Assembly (NCBI GenBank): GCA_012516855.1 | Contig: JAAYWB010000020.1 | Location: 1-36,259, forward strand | Direction of reading: 5' to 3' | DNA length: 36,259 bases | Source: Candidatus Cloacimonadota bacterium | Lineage (GTDB): Bacteria > Cloacimonadota > Cloacimonadia > Cloacimonadales > Cloacimonadaceae | In this document: positions 15,586-24,058 of the stretch, in pieces | Position numbering within the stretch: the first letter of the stretch is position 1 | Layout of the letters: every line of letters begins with the position of its first letter | Program-made: the position numbers and the translations under genes | The notes under the pieces: model-generated | The model's input: the letters and a program-made list of their open reading frames with translations, nothing else | What the model was told of the DNA's origin: nothing | Databases searched by the model: none

Positions 15586-17544
15586 TCAGTCGGGTCTGTT
15601 CTCTTCCATGATCTTTTGGGATTTTTCCATGAGGGTTTGGGCTTTGTCGATGAGGGTGAGGAATTCCTTCCTGTAGCCGTCTGTGTCGGCGCCGAGGTTC
15701 TCAGTTGCGAGGGCGCGCACCATATCCCAGGTCAGGGCGGCCTTGTGTTCGCTGTTTTGCAGCATCATGGCATATCCCACCGCGGCGGCTGAGAAGCCAA
15801 AAGTGTGGGAAACGTCTTTCAGGCCCAGGGTTTTGTTGTAAACTGGGGTTTCCAGGGGGATGGAGGTATCGCCGTCGGGCAGTTTGTAGCGCAGTTTCAC
15901 GGTCATGACCTCGGGCGAGTTGCGCGATTCCTCGGTGATGGTGGTGGTTTGGTATTTGAGGGAGTCGGGGACGGGTATCTCTTCCTTGGAATTGGCGGGC
16001 ACGATCTCATAGATGGCCGTCACGGAATGTCCGGCGCCCAGTTCTCCGGCGTCCTTTGTGTCATCCTTGAAGTCCTCATCGTGCAGCAGACGGTTCTCAT
16101 AGCCGATAAGGCGGTAATATTTCACGTGGGCGGGGTTGAATTCCACCTGGATCTTCACGTCCTTGGCGATGGTGTAGAGGGTGGCGCCAAGTTCGTTCAC
16201 CAACACCTTTTTGGCTTCCATGATGTCATCGATGTAGGCGTAGTTGCCGTTGCCCTTGTCGGCCAGAAGCTCGAGGCGGTCGTCTTTGTAATTGCCCATG
16301 CCGAAGCCGAGCACGGTGAGGAAAACGCCCTTGTTGCGGTTCTCTTCAATGAGTTTGGTCATATCGGCGTTGGAGGAGACGCCGATGTTGAAATCGCCGT
16401 CGGTGCAGAGGATGATGCGGTTGTTTCCTCCGGGGATGAGGTTTTCCACGGCGGTCTTGTAGGCAAGCTTGATGCCCGCTCCGCCGGCAGTGGAGCCGCC
16501 GGCCTCAAGGTTGTTCATTGCGGCGGAGATTTTGGCCTTTTCCTCTCCGGAAGTGGATGGCAGTACCAAACCTGCCGCTCCGGCATAGACCACGATGGCG
16601 ACCCTGTCTTGGGGCCGCAGGTTTTCCAAAAGCAGTTCCATGGATTTTTTAACCAGCGGAAGCTTGTTTGGGTGGTCCATGGAGCCGGAAACATCCAGCA
16701 GGAAGACAAGGTTATTGGCCGGGGCTTTGCTCATGTCGATCTTTTTGCCCTGGAGGCCGATGTGCACCAGGTTGCGCTTCTGGTTCCAGGGACAGATGCC
16801 CATTTCAGTGTAGATGGAGAAAGGCGTTTCGCCCTGGGGCTGGGGATAGTCGTAGTTGAAATAGTTCAGGATCTCCTCCGTCCTGACGGTGTTAGGGGTG
16901 GGCAGCCGGCCCTGGTTGAGCTGGCGGCGCACATTGCTGTAGGTGGCTGTATCCACGTCGATGGAGAAGGTGGAGAGTGGGTCCGCTAGCGGGCTGTGGA
17001 ATATGTTTGGGGTGATGGAGGCGTAATTCTCTGTGTTCCAGTCCGGGGGATACTGGCCGGGTAGCGGGGCCAAGCTGTAGCTGCCGTCACCCATATCCAT
17101 TAAGGACATGTGGACCTCGCCGGTCCGTCCGCCGCGGGTATGGATTTCGCCCACTTTGGTCACGCCTGATTGCAGCTCCACTATCTCCGGCTCCACCACC
17201 GTTTCGGGCACCAGGATCCCCGGTTTGAGGCTGATGTTCAGGATGGCTGTGCGGCCCGTCTTGACGTGGATATTATCACCTTTCCAGAGCTCATAGCCTT
17301 CCAGCGAAGCATTGACAAGGTATTTGCCGGGGATGAGGCCGCGGGCAACGAATTTGCCTTGCGAATCCGAACTCACCACCGCCACCCGCTGATAGTCCAG
17401 ATAGCATTCGATCTTCACATTGGCAAGGGGCTTGCCATCGTGGCTGCTAACCCTTCCCCTGATGGTTCCGGTCTCCTGGCTCTTGGCCAGGCTGAAGCTG
17501 AGCAGCACCGCGACCACCAGCAGGAGCAAAAGTTTCTTGGTCAT
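15586..17544 (-). CDS. VWA domain protein with carboxypeptidase-like N-domain and DUF3520 C-domain (YfbK family)
   Basis: The 652-residue exported protein has a signal peptide (MTKKLLLLLVVAVLLSFSLA) and a carboxypeptidase-regulatory-like beta domain at about 25-110 (GRVSSHDGKPLANVKI, SDSQGKF). A YfbK-type N-terminal segment with TFSIDVDTATYSNVRR follows, then a VWA domain whose metal site is VFLLDVSGSMD. The C-terminal DUF3520-like part includes LRYKLPDGDTS and a helical end. The family is widespread in FCB bacteria and is thought to act at the envelope; no substrate is established. It stands alone, with its own promoter-like box upstream and a hairpin terminator. Confidence 0.88.
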   Translation of the reverse strand: MTKKLLLLLVVAVLLSFSLAKSQETGTIRGRVSSHDGKPLANVKIECYLDYQRVAVVSSDSQGKFVARGLIPGKYLVNASLEGYELWKGDNIHVKTGRTAILNISLKPGILVPETVVEPEIVELQSGVTKVGEIHTRGGRTGEVHMSLMDMGDGSYSLAPLPGQYPPDWNTENYASITPNIFHSPLADPLSTFSIDVDTATYSNVRRQLNQGRLPTPNTVRTEEILNYFNYDYPQPQGETPFSIYTEMGICPWNQKRNLVHIGLQGKKIDMSKAPANNLVFLLDVSGSMDHPNKLPLVKKSMELLLENLRPQDRVAIVVYAGAAGLVLPSTSGEEKAKISAAMNNLEAGGSTAGGAGIKLAYKTAVENLIPGGNNRIILCTDGDFNIGVSSNADMTKLIEENRNKGVFLTVLGFGMGNYKDDRLELLADKGNGNYAYIDDIMEAKKVLVNELGATLYTIAKDVKIQVEFNPAHVKYYRLIGYENRLLHDEDFKDDTKDAGELGAGHSVTAIYEIVPANSKEEIPVPDSLKYQTTTITEESRNSPEVMTVKLRYKLPDGDTSIPLETPVYNKTLGLKDVSHTFGFSAAAVGYAMMLQNSEHKAALTWDMVRALATENLGADTDGYRKEFLTLIDKAQTLMEKSQKIMEENRPD

Positions 17545-17583
17545 CTCTCCTCCTTGGGAATTCAGAATTTGGTTCCAAAACCA

Positions 17584-17612
17584 ATACTTACTGAGGTCGG
17601 AATCCCTGTCAA
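17584..17612 (-). promoter_or_regulatory. Probable promoter of the VWA/DUF3520 gene
   Basis: TTGACA and AAGTAT are 17 bases apart, about 40 bases upstream of the ATG at 17544. The -10 is partial but keeps the TAT core. Confidence 0.45.
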
Positions 17613-17626
17613 CAATTATCTTGAGG

Positions 17627-17646
17627 CCAGCCCGGGAAGGGGCTGG
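17627..17646 (-). terminator. Stem-loop after the propeller gene, weak terminator
   Basis: CCAGCCC (17627-17633) and GGGCTGG (17640-17646) form a seven-pair stem with a six-base loop, eight bases after the stop of the gene at 17654. No good T run follows on the minus strand, so termination may be partial. Confidence 0.4.
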
Positions 17647-17653
17647 ATTTCTG

Positions 17654-19855
17654 TCATTTCATCAGCAGCAGCTTGTGGCTGCGGCTGTTCGTCCCTGTTT
17701 TCAGGCGGGCGAAATAGACGCCGCTGGAAACTTCGTTGCCCCGGCTGTCCCGGCCATCCCAAACATAGCTGTGTTCACCGTCCTTCAGGTTGGAGGAGCA
17801 GAGTTCACGCACAAGCTGACCCCGGAGGTTGTAGATGCCCAGGCTGGTAGGGCCGCTTTCGGGCAGGGTGAACCTGATGGTGGTGGAGGGATTGAAGGGG
17901 TTGGGGAAGTTGCTGAGGCAGGGCAGTTGCGGCGGCACCTGCGCGGGGTCATTTGCTGATGTGGTGGAGGGATGGAAGCGGATGATGCCTTGTCCAAGGC
18001 TGTCCATCCACAGGTTGCCCTGTGGATCCAGCTCGAGCTCTTTGATCCTATTGTATGTCAGGGGCGAATTATTCTCCATAAATGCACTGAATTCAGTGCC
18101 GTCGAAACAGACCAGGCCGGTGTTTTGGGTGGCTCCCCAAACGCGTCCGTCCGGAGCGGCGACCAGATCCAAAAAACAGCGGAAGGGATGGTTTCCGTGC
18201 GAGATGTCCCAAGCTTCCCAAACGCCGTTCAGATAGCTGCAAAGGCCGGATGAGGTGCCTATCCAGAGTTTCCTGTCCGCTCCTATGGCCAAGCATTGGA
18301 CTTGATTGTTCGTCAGGCCGGAGTTCTGGGTGTTATAGATTTCGGTGCTGTCTCCCAGATAAACCAAGCCGCCAGTGGTTGCCAGCCAGGCATTGTTCAC
18401 TCCGTCAAAGGCCATGTCTAACACACCAGGCAGAAGCACTGCCTTTTCTGTCCAGGCTCCCTGCTCCAGCCGGTAAACGCGGGTCTGGTAGTCCTGACTG
18501 GAGATGGTAATCCAGGGTATGCCGTTGCCGTCGAGTCTGAGGAGGTTGAGCGTACCTTCGGGCAGGTTTTGGAAAATGAGGTGGTATCGTGTCCAATTGG
18601 TTCCGTCAAAACTGACGATACCTCCGAAGTAGTTGTCCCTAAACCACATGGTTCCATCCGGGCTGAAGGCCAGCTCATGAGGATTGCGGAGGTAGGAGTA
18701 TTCCGTGCTGTACATGAAAGTCCAGTTATCCCCGCTTTTTTTCGCCAGGGCGGATGTGCCTCCCTGAAAATCGTGCAAGCTCATCCAAAGGTCGCCTTGG
18801 TGGTCGATCGTCAGGCAACCCAAGTTATTGGTGGGCAGAGGTGAGTTCGAGCAGTCGAAAGCGCTCCAGGAGGTTCCGTCATGGATGGCCACCCCGCCGC
18901 CGGTTCCCAGCCAAATCCTGCCCGTGGCGTCTTCCATGATTGCCCGGGTCGAACTCAGATGAGGCACTTGGTTGGGGTCCAGCAATTCCCAGCCGTCCCC
19001 CTGCCTTCTTAGCAGGTATCCTTTTCCATCCCAGGCACGGAAGGCGGCCAGCAGCCTGTTTTGGCTGTCCACCGCCATGTCGGTGACAACGTGCATATTG
19101 TAGGGAGGCTGGGTGAGATCATGGATTTGCGCGCCTCCGGAGTCGATGCTGAACAGTTGGCCTGTGCCGGTTCCCAGCCAGAGACGGCTGCCGTCGTGGG
19201 CAAGGCCGAAGATGTCCTGGTTGGGCAGGCCCAGATCTGACATGGACTGGCTGATCCAGGAAGAATCGGCAAAGTGCGAGATGCCGAAAGTGCCATTGCT
19301 TGTGTTGTACCAGCCCAGCCAGGGAACACCCTGCTGGTCCAGCGCCATGCCCCTGATCACCTGGCCCCAGATGGGGTCGCTGCCCGCGGAGTAGGGCACA
19401 AAGGTTCCCCCCACATAGTGGCAGGCGTAGTCATTTCCGCCGTTATTACCCATCAGCAGCCACAACTCGGTGTCAGACAGGCAAAATATCTCGCGCGCAG
19501 CGTTGGTGGGCAAGCCGCTGTTCTGGCTGTCGAAATACTGCCAGTTTTCACCCTCCACCCGGTAGAGGCCTTTGCTGGTGCCGATCCAGAGGATTCCGGA
19601 GGGAGACACCGCCACAGAAAGGATCAGGTTGTTACTGAGAGGGGAGTTGGATTTGTTGATAAACTGTTTTAGCTGGGTGATGGTGTCGTATCGCACCAAT
19701 CCGGTTGTAGTGCCAATCCACACGTCATCGGCGTGGTGGGCAAAAGAGCGGATCTGACCGCCGTAACTGAAGTATTCCCACTCCCCGCCCTGGGCTGTAA
19801 GCGCCACAGTGCCAAGCAGCAGGACCGCGCAGAGGATGATGGTTGATCGAGTCAT
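17654..19855 (-). CDS. Secreted two-component-regulator-type beta-propeller protein with C-terminal sorting domain
   Basis: The start is placed at ATG 19853-19855, which has GAGG upstream and begins the signal peptide MTRSTIILCAVLLLGTVALTAQ; the open frame before it is not signal-like. The 733-residue product has many short repeats of the form IWIGTSKGLYR, LWLGTGTGQL and WLATTGGLVYL, the Reg_prop type that builds the sensor propellers of hybrid two-component systems. No kinase or membrane domain follows. Instead the C-terminus has LPCLSNFPNPFNPSTTIRF, then FlgD-like LGIYNLRGQLVREL and YVWDGRDSRGNEVSSGVYF, ending SHKLLLMK: a sorting domain. It is a secreted or surface protein of unknown ligand, unrelated in repeat type to the pair at 5.4-8.9 kb. 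Confidence 0.87.
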   Translation of the reverse strand: MTRSTIILCAVLLLGTVALTAQGGEWEYFSYGGQIRSFAHHADDVWIGTTTGLVRYDTITQLKQFINKSNSPLSNNLILSVAVSPSGILWIGTSKGLYRVEGENWQYFDSQNSGLPTNAAREIFCLSDTELWLLMGNNGGNDYACHYVGGTFVPYSAGSDPIWGQVIRGMALDQQGVPWLGWYNTSNGTFGISHFADSSWISQSMSDLGLPNQDIFGLAHDGSRLWLGTGTGQLFSIDSGGAQIHDLTQPPYNMHVVTDMAVDSQNRLLAAFRAWDGKGYLLRRQGDGWELLDPNQVPHLSSTRAIMEDATGRIWLGTGGGVAIHDGTSWSAFDCSNSPLPTNNLGCLTIDHQGDLWMSLHDFQGGTSALAKKSGDNWTFMYSTEYSYLRNPHELAFSPDGTMWFRDNYFGGIVSFDGTNWTRYHLIFQNLPEGTLNLLRLDGNGIPWITISSQDYQTRVYRLEQGAWTEKAVLLPGVLDMAFDGVNNAWLATTGGLVYLGDSTEIYNTQNSGLTNNQVQCLAIGADRKLWIGTSSGLCSYLNGVWEAWDISHGNHPFRCFLDLVAAPDGRVWGATQNTGLVCFDGTEFSAFMENNSPLTYNRIKELELDPQGNLWMDSLGQGIIRFHPSTTSANDPAQVPPQLPCLSNFPNPFNPSTTIRFTLPESGPTSLGIYNLRGQLVRELCSSNLKDGEHSYVWDGRDSRGNEVSSGVYFARLKTGTNSRSHKLLLMK

Positions 19856-19918
19856 TTTTTCCTCGTCTTTGCTTTTATGGTAAAGACAAAAAGCGATCCG
19901 CTCCAAGGCATGCGTGAC

Positions 19919-19947
19919 AACTTTGCGGTGCTTGGAAAATATGTCAA
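19919..19947 (-). promoter_or_regulatory. Possible promoter of the Reg_prop propeller gene
   Basis: TTGACA and AAAGTT are 17 bases apart, about 65 bases before the ATG at 19855. The -35 is consensus and the -10 is poor. Confidence 0.38.
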
Positions 19948-20053
19948 GGGGAAATCGCCTCCGTTACGGCTGGCGCTGTGGATTATTTTCACGGACCCCC
20001 CGGTCATCCCTGTTATTGCCCTTGGCAACATACTACCCCCCAAAAAACAAAAA

Positions 20054-20153
20054 CCACGTCATTCTTGGCTTGACCCTGAATCCAGTGTGCGAGGGCTTGC
20101 GCTCCCTCGCTATCGTTATTCCGCCCTATGGGCTCGATCAACCGGGTTTCCCG
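20054..20153 (+). repeat. A element, best-preserved copy
   Basis: It opens CCACGTCATTCTTGGCTTGA, continues with GAATCCAGTGTGCGAGGG and CCCTCGCTATCG, and ends with GGGCTCGATCAACCGGG. The same blocks in the same order are at 133-260. The opening is shared with 29023-29075 and, inverted, with 1-23. Confidence 0.65.
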
Positions 20154-20162
20154 TCGGCCAGG

Positions 20163-20278
20163 CCCTTAGCGCCCGAGCCTTTCCCCCTCCCACGCCTCCC
20201 GCACAATCCCCGCACCGAATACGGGCATTGTGCGGGAGGAGCTACCCAAACACAGGACAGGGCCTTCACGGCCGGTCA
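20163..20278 (-). repeat. C element, copy 2
   Basis: It is the inverted counterpart of 9371-9487. It contains an internal palindrome, CCTCCCGCACAAT against ATTGTGCGGGAGG, about 20 bases apart. A B element follows 12 bases later. Confidence 0.65.
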
Positions 20279-20290
20279 GCATGGACCCAA

Positions 20291-20370
20291 GCTGGTGTCG
20301 AGCGAGGGACGAGCAGCGAAGGCAGCAACACATCCTGTAGTCCAAGCTCGCAGGCTCGCTGGACTCCAGG
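20291..20370 (-). repeat. B element, copy 4 (shortened)
   Basis: It begins GCTGGTGTCGAGCGAGG and ends CGCTGGACTCCAGG like copy 1, but the middle is about 18 bases shorter and diverged. The terminal inverted repeat is retained. Confidence 0.6.
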
Positions 20371-20431
20371 TTTCCCCGGCAGCGAAGGCAGCAAAGCCGG
20401 TCCGGGCGCGGGATTTGGAAAAGAGCTTGGT

Positions 20432-21277
20432 TTAGAACAGAGAGTAGCTGAAGCCGAGGCCCAGGATTTCCTTCCACTGGATATCCGGGCTTTGTTCCTT
20501 TTCGTAGATAAAATCGAGGTTCAGGTTCAGGCTCAGCATCTTCCAGAGGTTTAAGCTGAGCAGGTTTTCCCACTTGAGGTCGGGCGCTTTCCAGTTGTCA
20601 ACTCCGGCCACTGCGTCGGATTTGAAGAGGGCCTTGTAAGCGCTGAGGCGGCTGTTGTAGCTGGCATTGAGCAGGCCGAAGATCTGTTTGAACTCCACGA
20701 TTCCCTCGATGCCCCCATCCACGGGGATGCCGTCAACTCGGCGGTTCCAGTTTTCGCGGACGGCGCCGCCGATCCGGGCGTTCAGCTTGGTCTTTTCGCC
20801 ATCTACGATGGTCTTCATGATACCGGCGCTTTCGGTGAAGAGGATGGGATTGACCACAATGGTTTTGGTACCGGCCTCATCTAGGAACTGGGAATCCGCA
20901 CGCAGGGATAGGTATGGGTCCACAAAGGTTTTCAGGGTGAACTGCATCAGGGATTCGAAGGCGATCTGGTCGGTGGATTTCTGGGGTTTCTCCCAGTAGG
21001 TTTCACCCAACAGGTCCTCTTTCTGGAGGTGGGTCTGGCCGAAGGCGAGCTTGAGGGTGTTCTTGTTTTTAAGCCACTCGGCCAGATGTTTCTGGGCGGT
21101 GTTGTTCATGGAGGCGGTCCAGGTGATGTTGCTCAGTTCGCTGCCGGCCCAGTTGTCGCTGAACTGGCTTTGGGTGAGGTTCACCATGATGTCGGAATCG
21201 AACTTCCAGGCTTCGGCGAAGAGGAGGGCGAAAGACAGCAGCAGGGCTGCGGCTAGGATAAGTCTGATGTTCTTCAT
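20432..21277 (-). CDS. DUF3078-family exported protein
   Basis: The 281-residue protein has a signal peptide (MKNIRLILAAALLLSFALLFAEA). The mature part opens with WKFDSDIMVNLTQSQFSDNWAGSE, whose SQFSDNWAGGE-like block is a hallmark of DUF3078 proteins of Bacteroidota relatives. Alternating strands to the end (LGLGFSYSLF) fit a small outer-membrane barrel. Function is unknown. The mscS gene ends 13 bases upstream and the two probably share the promoter before mscS. Confidence 0.82.
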   Translation of the reverse strand: MKNIRLILAAALLLSFALLFAEAWKFDSDIMVNLTQSQFSDNWAGSELSNITWTASMNNTAQKHLAEWLKNKNTLKLAFGQTHLQKEDLLGETYWEKPQKSTDQIAFESLMQFTLKTFVDPYLSLRADSQFLDEAGTKTIVVNPILFTESAGIMKTIVDGEKTKLNARIGGAVRENWNRRVDGIPVDGGIEGIVEFKQIFGLLNASYNSRLSAYKALFKSDAVAGVDNWKAPDLKWENLLSLNLWKMLSLNLNLDFIYEKEQSPDIQWKEILGLGFSYSLF

Positions 21278-21290
21278 GTCATTGTTTCCT

Positions 21291-22061
21291 TTAGGCCCAG
21301 ATGCCGGCGGCGGTGAGGGCTTGTTTGATGTTTTCCAGCAGGGATGCCTGGACGGCAGCCATGTCCGTGTTGTTCACATGCGCTCCGATGCCGTATTTGA
21401 TCTCGGCGGCGGAGGCGTCGGCGATGGTGATGGAGGGGGCGGGGTCTTTGAGGACGCGGCTTTCAGCTTCCAGAATGCCTTTGAGGATGTCGCGGGCCTT
21501 GTTCAGGTCGGTTGTTCCGGGCACAACAATGGCCAGCTCGATCTTGCGGGTGGGCATGGCGGAAAAATTGGTGATGGGCCCGCCGACGATGGCGCTGTTC
21601 GGCACGATGATCTTCTTGTTGTCGCTGGTGAGGATGGTGGTGCTGAGGATGCCGATGTCGTGCACCGTGCCGGTTTGGCCGCCAGCAACCACTGTATCGC
21701 CAAGCTTGAAGGGACGCAGCCCGATCAGCATCACCCCGCTGGCAAACTGGCCCAGCGTGCCCTGCATGGACATGCCGATGGCCAAAACGGCGGCGCTGAC
21801 GATGACCATGAATGAGGAAGTTTGCACGCCCAGGCGGTTGAGCGCGGTTAAAACCACGATGAGCAGCAGGACGGCATAGACGATGTTGCCGATGAAGGTA
21901 GCGATGGTCTTGTCCGCCTTACGCTTGAGCATCAGGCCGCAAAGCGCCTTGCTCACGGCTTTGGCTATCCAGTTGCCGACGATGAAGATGACCAGGGCGA
22001 TGGCCAGCTTGATCCCGAAAGCTCCCAGTTTTCCAGGAAGTTCTGCCAGGTTGATATTCAT
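21291..22061 (-). CDS. mscS: Small-conductance mechanosensitive channel, MscS family
   Basis: This 256-residue inner-membrane channel opens under membrane tension and releases solutes on osmotic downshock. Three membrane segments are visible: residues 12-35 (KLAIALVIFIVGNWIAKA), about 55-80 (NIVYAVLLLIVVLTALNRLG) and 84-115. The third is the pore helix with the Ala/Gly-rich AAVLAIGMSMQGTLGQFASG. The beta domain follows with PFKLGDTVVAGGQTGTV and VPNSAIVGGPITN. Size and order match the minimal E. coli-type MscS. It heads a two-gene unit with the DUF3078 gene and has a good promoter about 60 bases upstream. Confidence 0.93.
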   Translation of the reverse strand: MNINLAELPGKLGAFGIKLAIALVIFIVGNWIAKAVSKALCGLMLKRKADKTIATFIGNIVYAVLLLIVVLTALNRLGVQTSSFMVIVSAAVLAIGMSMQGTLGQFASGVMLIGLRPFKLGDTVVAGGQTGTVHDIGILSTTILTSDNKKIIVPNSAIVGGPITNFSAMPTRKIELAIVVPGTTDLNKARDILKGILEAESRVLKDPAPSITIADASAAEIKYGIGAHVNNTDMAAVQASLLENIKQALTAAGIWA

Positions 22062-22116
22062 TCTTATACTCCTTAATGCGGCATTGTCGCCGCGGAATTA
22101 TCTGTGATATATTGCA

Positions 22117-22145
22117 AATATAATCCGGATTTGCTTCATTGCCAA
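22117..22145 (-). promoter_or_regulatory. Promoter of the mscS unit
   Basis: TTGGCA and TATATT are separated by 17 bases, the most standard promoter pair in the window. The -10 is also the start of TATATTTG, which fits the Bacteroidota TAnnTTTG motif. It ends about 55 bases before the mscS ATG. Confidence 0.65.
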
Positions 22146-22192
22146 GATATTCAGCGGATAACTGTCACACAGGTTCAGCTTTTCACGCCGGT

Positions 22193-22273
22193 CTGGAGTC
22201 CAGCGAAAGAATTGAGCATGGACGGCAGGATAACCTGCTGGAGTCAATGCTCGTTCCTCGCTTGACTCCAGCG
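22193..22273 (+). repeat. B element, copy 5 (shortened)
   Basis: The ends CTGGAGTCCAGCG and CTTGACTCCAGCG keep the inverted-repeat form. The interior GAGCATGGACGGCAGG and GCTCGTTCCTCGCTTGA blocks match copies 1-3 with a deletion of about 17 bases. It lies between the glyA terminator and the mscS promoter. Confidence 0.6.
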
Positions 22274-22303
22274 AAAAGAAAAGGGGCGGAGCAGAGTCCG
22301 CCC
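22274..22303 (-). terminator. Rho-independent terminator of the glyA operon
   Basis: GGGCGGA (22284-22290) and TCCGCCC (22297-22303) form a stem with a six-base loop. On the minus strand it runs into CTTTTCTTTTC. It lies 21 bases after the glyA stop. Confidence 0.8.
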
Positions 22304-22324
22304 TTGCCTATATAAAACCCGGGC

Positions 22325-23620
22325 TCAGCCCAGTTCCGGATAAAGCGGAAATTTATCCGTCAGTTCGCGCACCTCGGCCTTCATCGCGGCCAGGTATTCT
22401 TCGTCGGTATGGTTGTCGCGCACGCGTTTGATGAAATCCGCGATAAGCTTCATCTCGTCCACGCCCATGCCCCTGGTGGTCACGGAGGGGGTTCCCAAAC
22501 GCACTCCGGAAGCCACAAAGGGGCTGCGGGTGTCGAAGGGGACGGTGTTTTTGTTGGCGGTGATTCCGGCTTTGTCGAGGGCTTCCTCCATTTTTTTGCC
22601 GCTGGGGCCGCCTTCTTCCTCTGTGCCCATGTTCATCAGCATCAGATGCGTGTCCGTGCCGCCGGAAACCAGTTTCAGCCCGTGCTGGGTCAAAGCCGCG
22701 GCGAGAGCCTGGGCGTTGTCGATGACCTGTTTCTGATAGGCCTTGAATTCAGGCTGGAGAGCTTCGTAAAGCGCGGCGGCTTTGCCGGCGATGGCATGCA
22801 TCAGCGGGCCGCCCTGGATGCCGGGAAACACCTTGCCGTCGATCTCTTTGGCATATTCCTCCTTGCAGAGGATGATTCCCGCCCGGGGCCCGCGCAGGGT
22901 CTTGTGGGTGGTGGAGGTAACCACGTCCGCGAAGGGAACCGGGTTCATGTGCAGGCCGGCGGCGACCAGCCCGGCGATGTGGGCCATGTCCACCATCAGC
23001 TTGGCGCCCACCATGTCGGCGATTTCCCGGAAGCGGGCGAAATCCATCTTGCGGGGATAGGCGCTGGCGCCGGCCAGGATCATCTGCGGTTTGTGCTCCT
23101 TCGCCAGGGCCTCCAGTTCGTCATAGTCGAACTGCTCGGTGTCTTTGTTCACGTTGTAGTGGATGATGTTGTAAAACTGTCCCGAAAAGGAAAGCGGGTG
23201 GCCGTGGGTGAGGTGTCCGCCGTGGGCGAGTTCCAAGGAAAGAACAGTGTCGCCAGGTTTTACGAGGGTGAAATAGGCCGCCATGTTCGCCTGGGAACCG
23301 CTGTGGGGCTGAACGTTGGCGTGTTCGCTGCCGAAAAGCTGTTTGGCGCGTTCGATGGCCAGGCGTTCCACCTCGTCGATGTATTCGCAGCCGCCGTAGT
23401 AGCGGCCATAGAGGTTGTAGTTGATCTTGCCGGTCTTTTTGCTCCAGCGGTAGGGGTATCCTTCAGCGTACTTGTTGGTCAGGACGCTGCCCTGGGCCTC
23501 CATAACCGCCATTGAGGTGAAGTTTTCGGAGGCGATAAGTTCCAGATTCTCGCGCTGGCGCTTCAGTTCCGCCGCTATGACCGCGTAGAGCTCGGGATCT
23601 TGCCTTTGGATGTGTTTCAT
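22325..23620 (-). CDS. glyA: Serine hydroxymethyltransferase
   Basis: This PLP enzyme interconverts serine plus tetrahydrofolate with glycine plus methylene-tetrahydrofolate. The PLP lysine is K240 in [12 protein letters not shown]. Other family marks are LIASENFTS near residue 28, HSGSQAN near 106, [10 protein letters not shown] and [13 protein letters not shown]. It is 431 residues, a little longer than E. coli GlyA. The extra length comes mostly from an insertion near residues 59-74, between NKYAEGYP and [10 protein letters not shown], where E. coli has only two residues. It overlaps rpiB by four bases; rpiB-glyA linkage is common in bacteria. With gcvH elsewhere in the window it points to an active glycine/one-carbon metabolism. 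Confidence 0.96.
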   Translation of the reverse strand: MKHIQRQDPELYAVIAAELKRQRENLELIASENFTSMAVMEAQGSVLTNKYAEGYPYRWSKKTGKINYNLYGRYYGGCEYIDEVERLAIERAKQLFGSEHANVQPHSGSQANMAAYFTLVKPGDTVLSLELAHGGHLTHGHPLSFSGQFYNIIHYNVNKDTEQFDYDELEALAKEHKPQMILAGASAYPRKMDFARFREIADMVGAKLMVDMAHIAGLVAAGLHMNPVPFADVVTSTTHKTLRGPRAGIILCKEEYAKEIDGKVFPGIQGGPLMHAIAGKAAALYEALQPEFKAYQKQVIDNAQALAAALTQHGLKLVSGGTDTHLMLMNMGTEEEGGPSGKKMEEALDKAGITANKNTVPFDTRSPFVASGVRLGTPSVTTRGMGVDEMKLIADFIKRVRDNHTDEEYLAAMKAEVRELTDKFPLYPELG

Positions 23621-24057
23621 TGTTTGTCTCCTTCCAGTAGCTTTATTTTTTCAATTCTGTTTTGGTGCCGGCCGCCTTCAAAGGCCGAGTTCAGCCAGTT
23701 GTTCACTATCTCCAGGGCGTAGGGAACTGCCGTGAAGCGCCCTGCCAGGCAGAGAACGTTGGCGTCGTTGTGGATGCGGGAAAGGCGGGCCAGATCGGTG
23801 TTTGTGCAAAGAGCGGCACGGATGCCCCGGACCTTGTTGGCCGTGATGCTCATCCCGATTCCGCTGCCGCAGATCAGGATGCCGCTTTCGGCTTTGCCGG
23901 CTGCAACGGCTTGGGCAGCGGGGGCGCCGGTGTCCGGATAGTCTATCGAATCCACCGAGTGGGTGCCGAAATCTTCAAACTCGTGTTCCGGAAAGGTCGC
24001 TTTGATGGCTTCCTTGAGTTCGTAGCCGGCGTGGTCGCTCGCAATCGCGATTTTCAT
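23617..24057 (-). CDS. rpiB: Ribose-5-phosphate isomerase B
   Basis: This enzyme interconverts ribose 5-phosphate and ribulose 5-phosphate in the pentose phosphate pathway. The N-terminus [15 protein letters not shown] carries the substrate-binding Asp8-His9. The catalytic cysteine is C63 in [11 protein letters not shown], and [14 protein letters not shown] holds the second conserved histidine. The length of 146 residues is usual. It overlaps glyA by four bases downstream, and the Ptb gene upstream ends just one base before its ATG, so it is embedded in a four- or five-gene operon. Confidence 0.95.
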   Translation of the reverse strand: MKIAIASDHAGYELKEAIKATFPEHEFEDFGTHSVDSIDYPDTGAPAAQAVAAGKAESGILICGSGIGMSITANKVRGIRAALCTNTDLARLSRIHNDANVLCLAGRFTAVPYALEIVNNWLNSAFEGGRHQNRIEKIKLLEGDKQ

Positions 24058-24058
24058 T

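Larger units (their letters stand above)
19856..20431. other. Intergenic stretch of stacked A, C and B repeats
   Basis: No gene is supported. From left to right it holds the upstream region of the propeller gene with a TTGACA box (19942-19947) and a partial -10 AAAGTT (19919-19924), an A element (20054-20153), a C element (20163-20278) and a B element (20291-20370). No separate terminator for the gene ending at 20432 is seen; the repeat palindromes may serve. Confidence 0.55.

Noticed and set aside
15805-16989. Long 394-codon open frame antisense to the VWA/DUF3520 gene
   Set aside because: The minus-strand product has clear signal peptide and VWA motifs; the antisense frame is low-complexity Gly/Val-rich.
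1-22303. CRISPR array from the repeated intergenic sequences
   Set aside because: Copies are kilobases apart, in both orientations, with no regular spacers and no cas genes.
22409-23515. Long 368-codon open frame antisense to glyA
   Set aside because: It is the mirror of a GC-rich gene with strong codon bias; glyA on the minus strand is certain.
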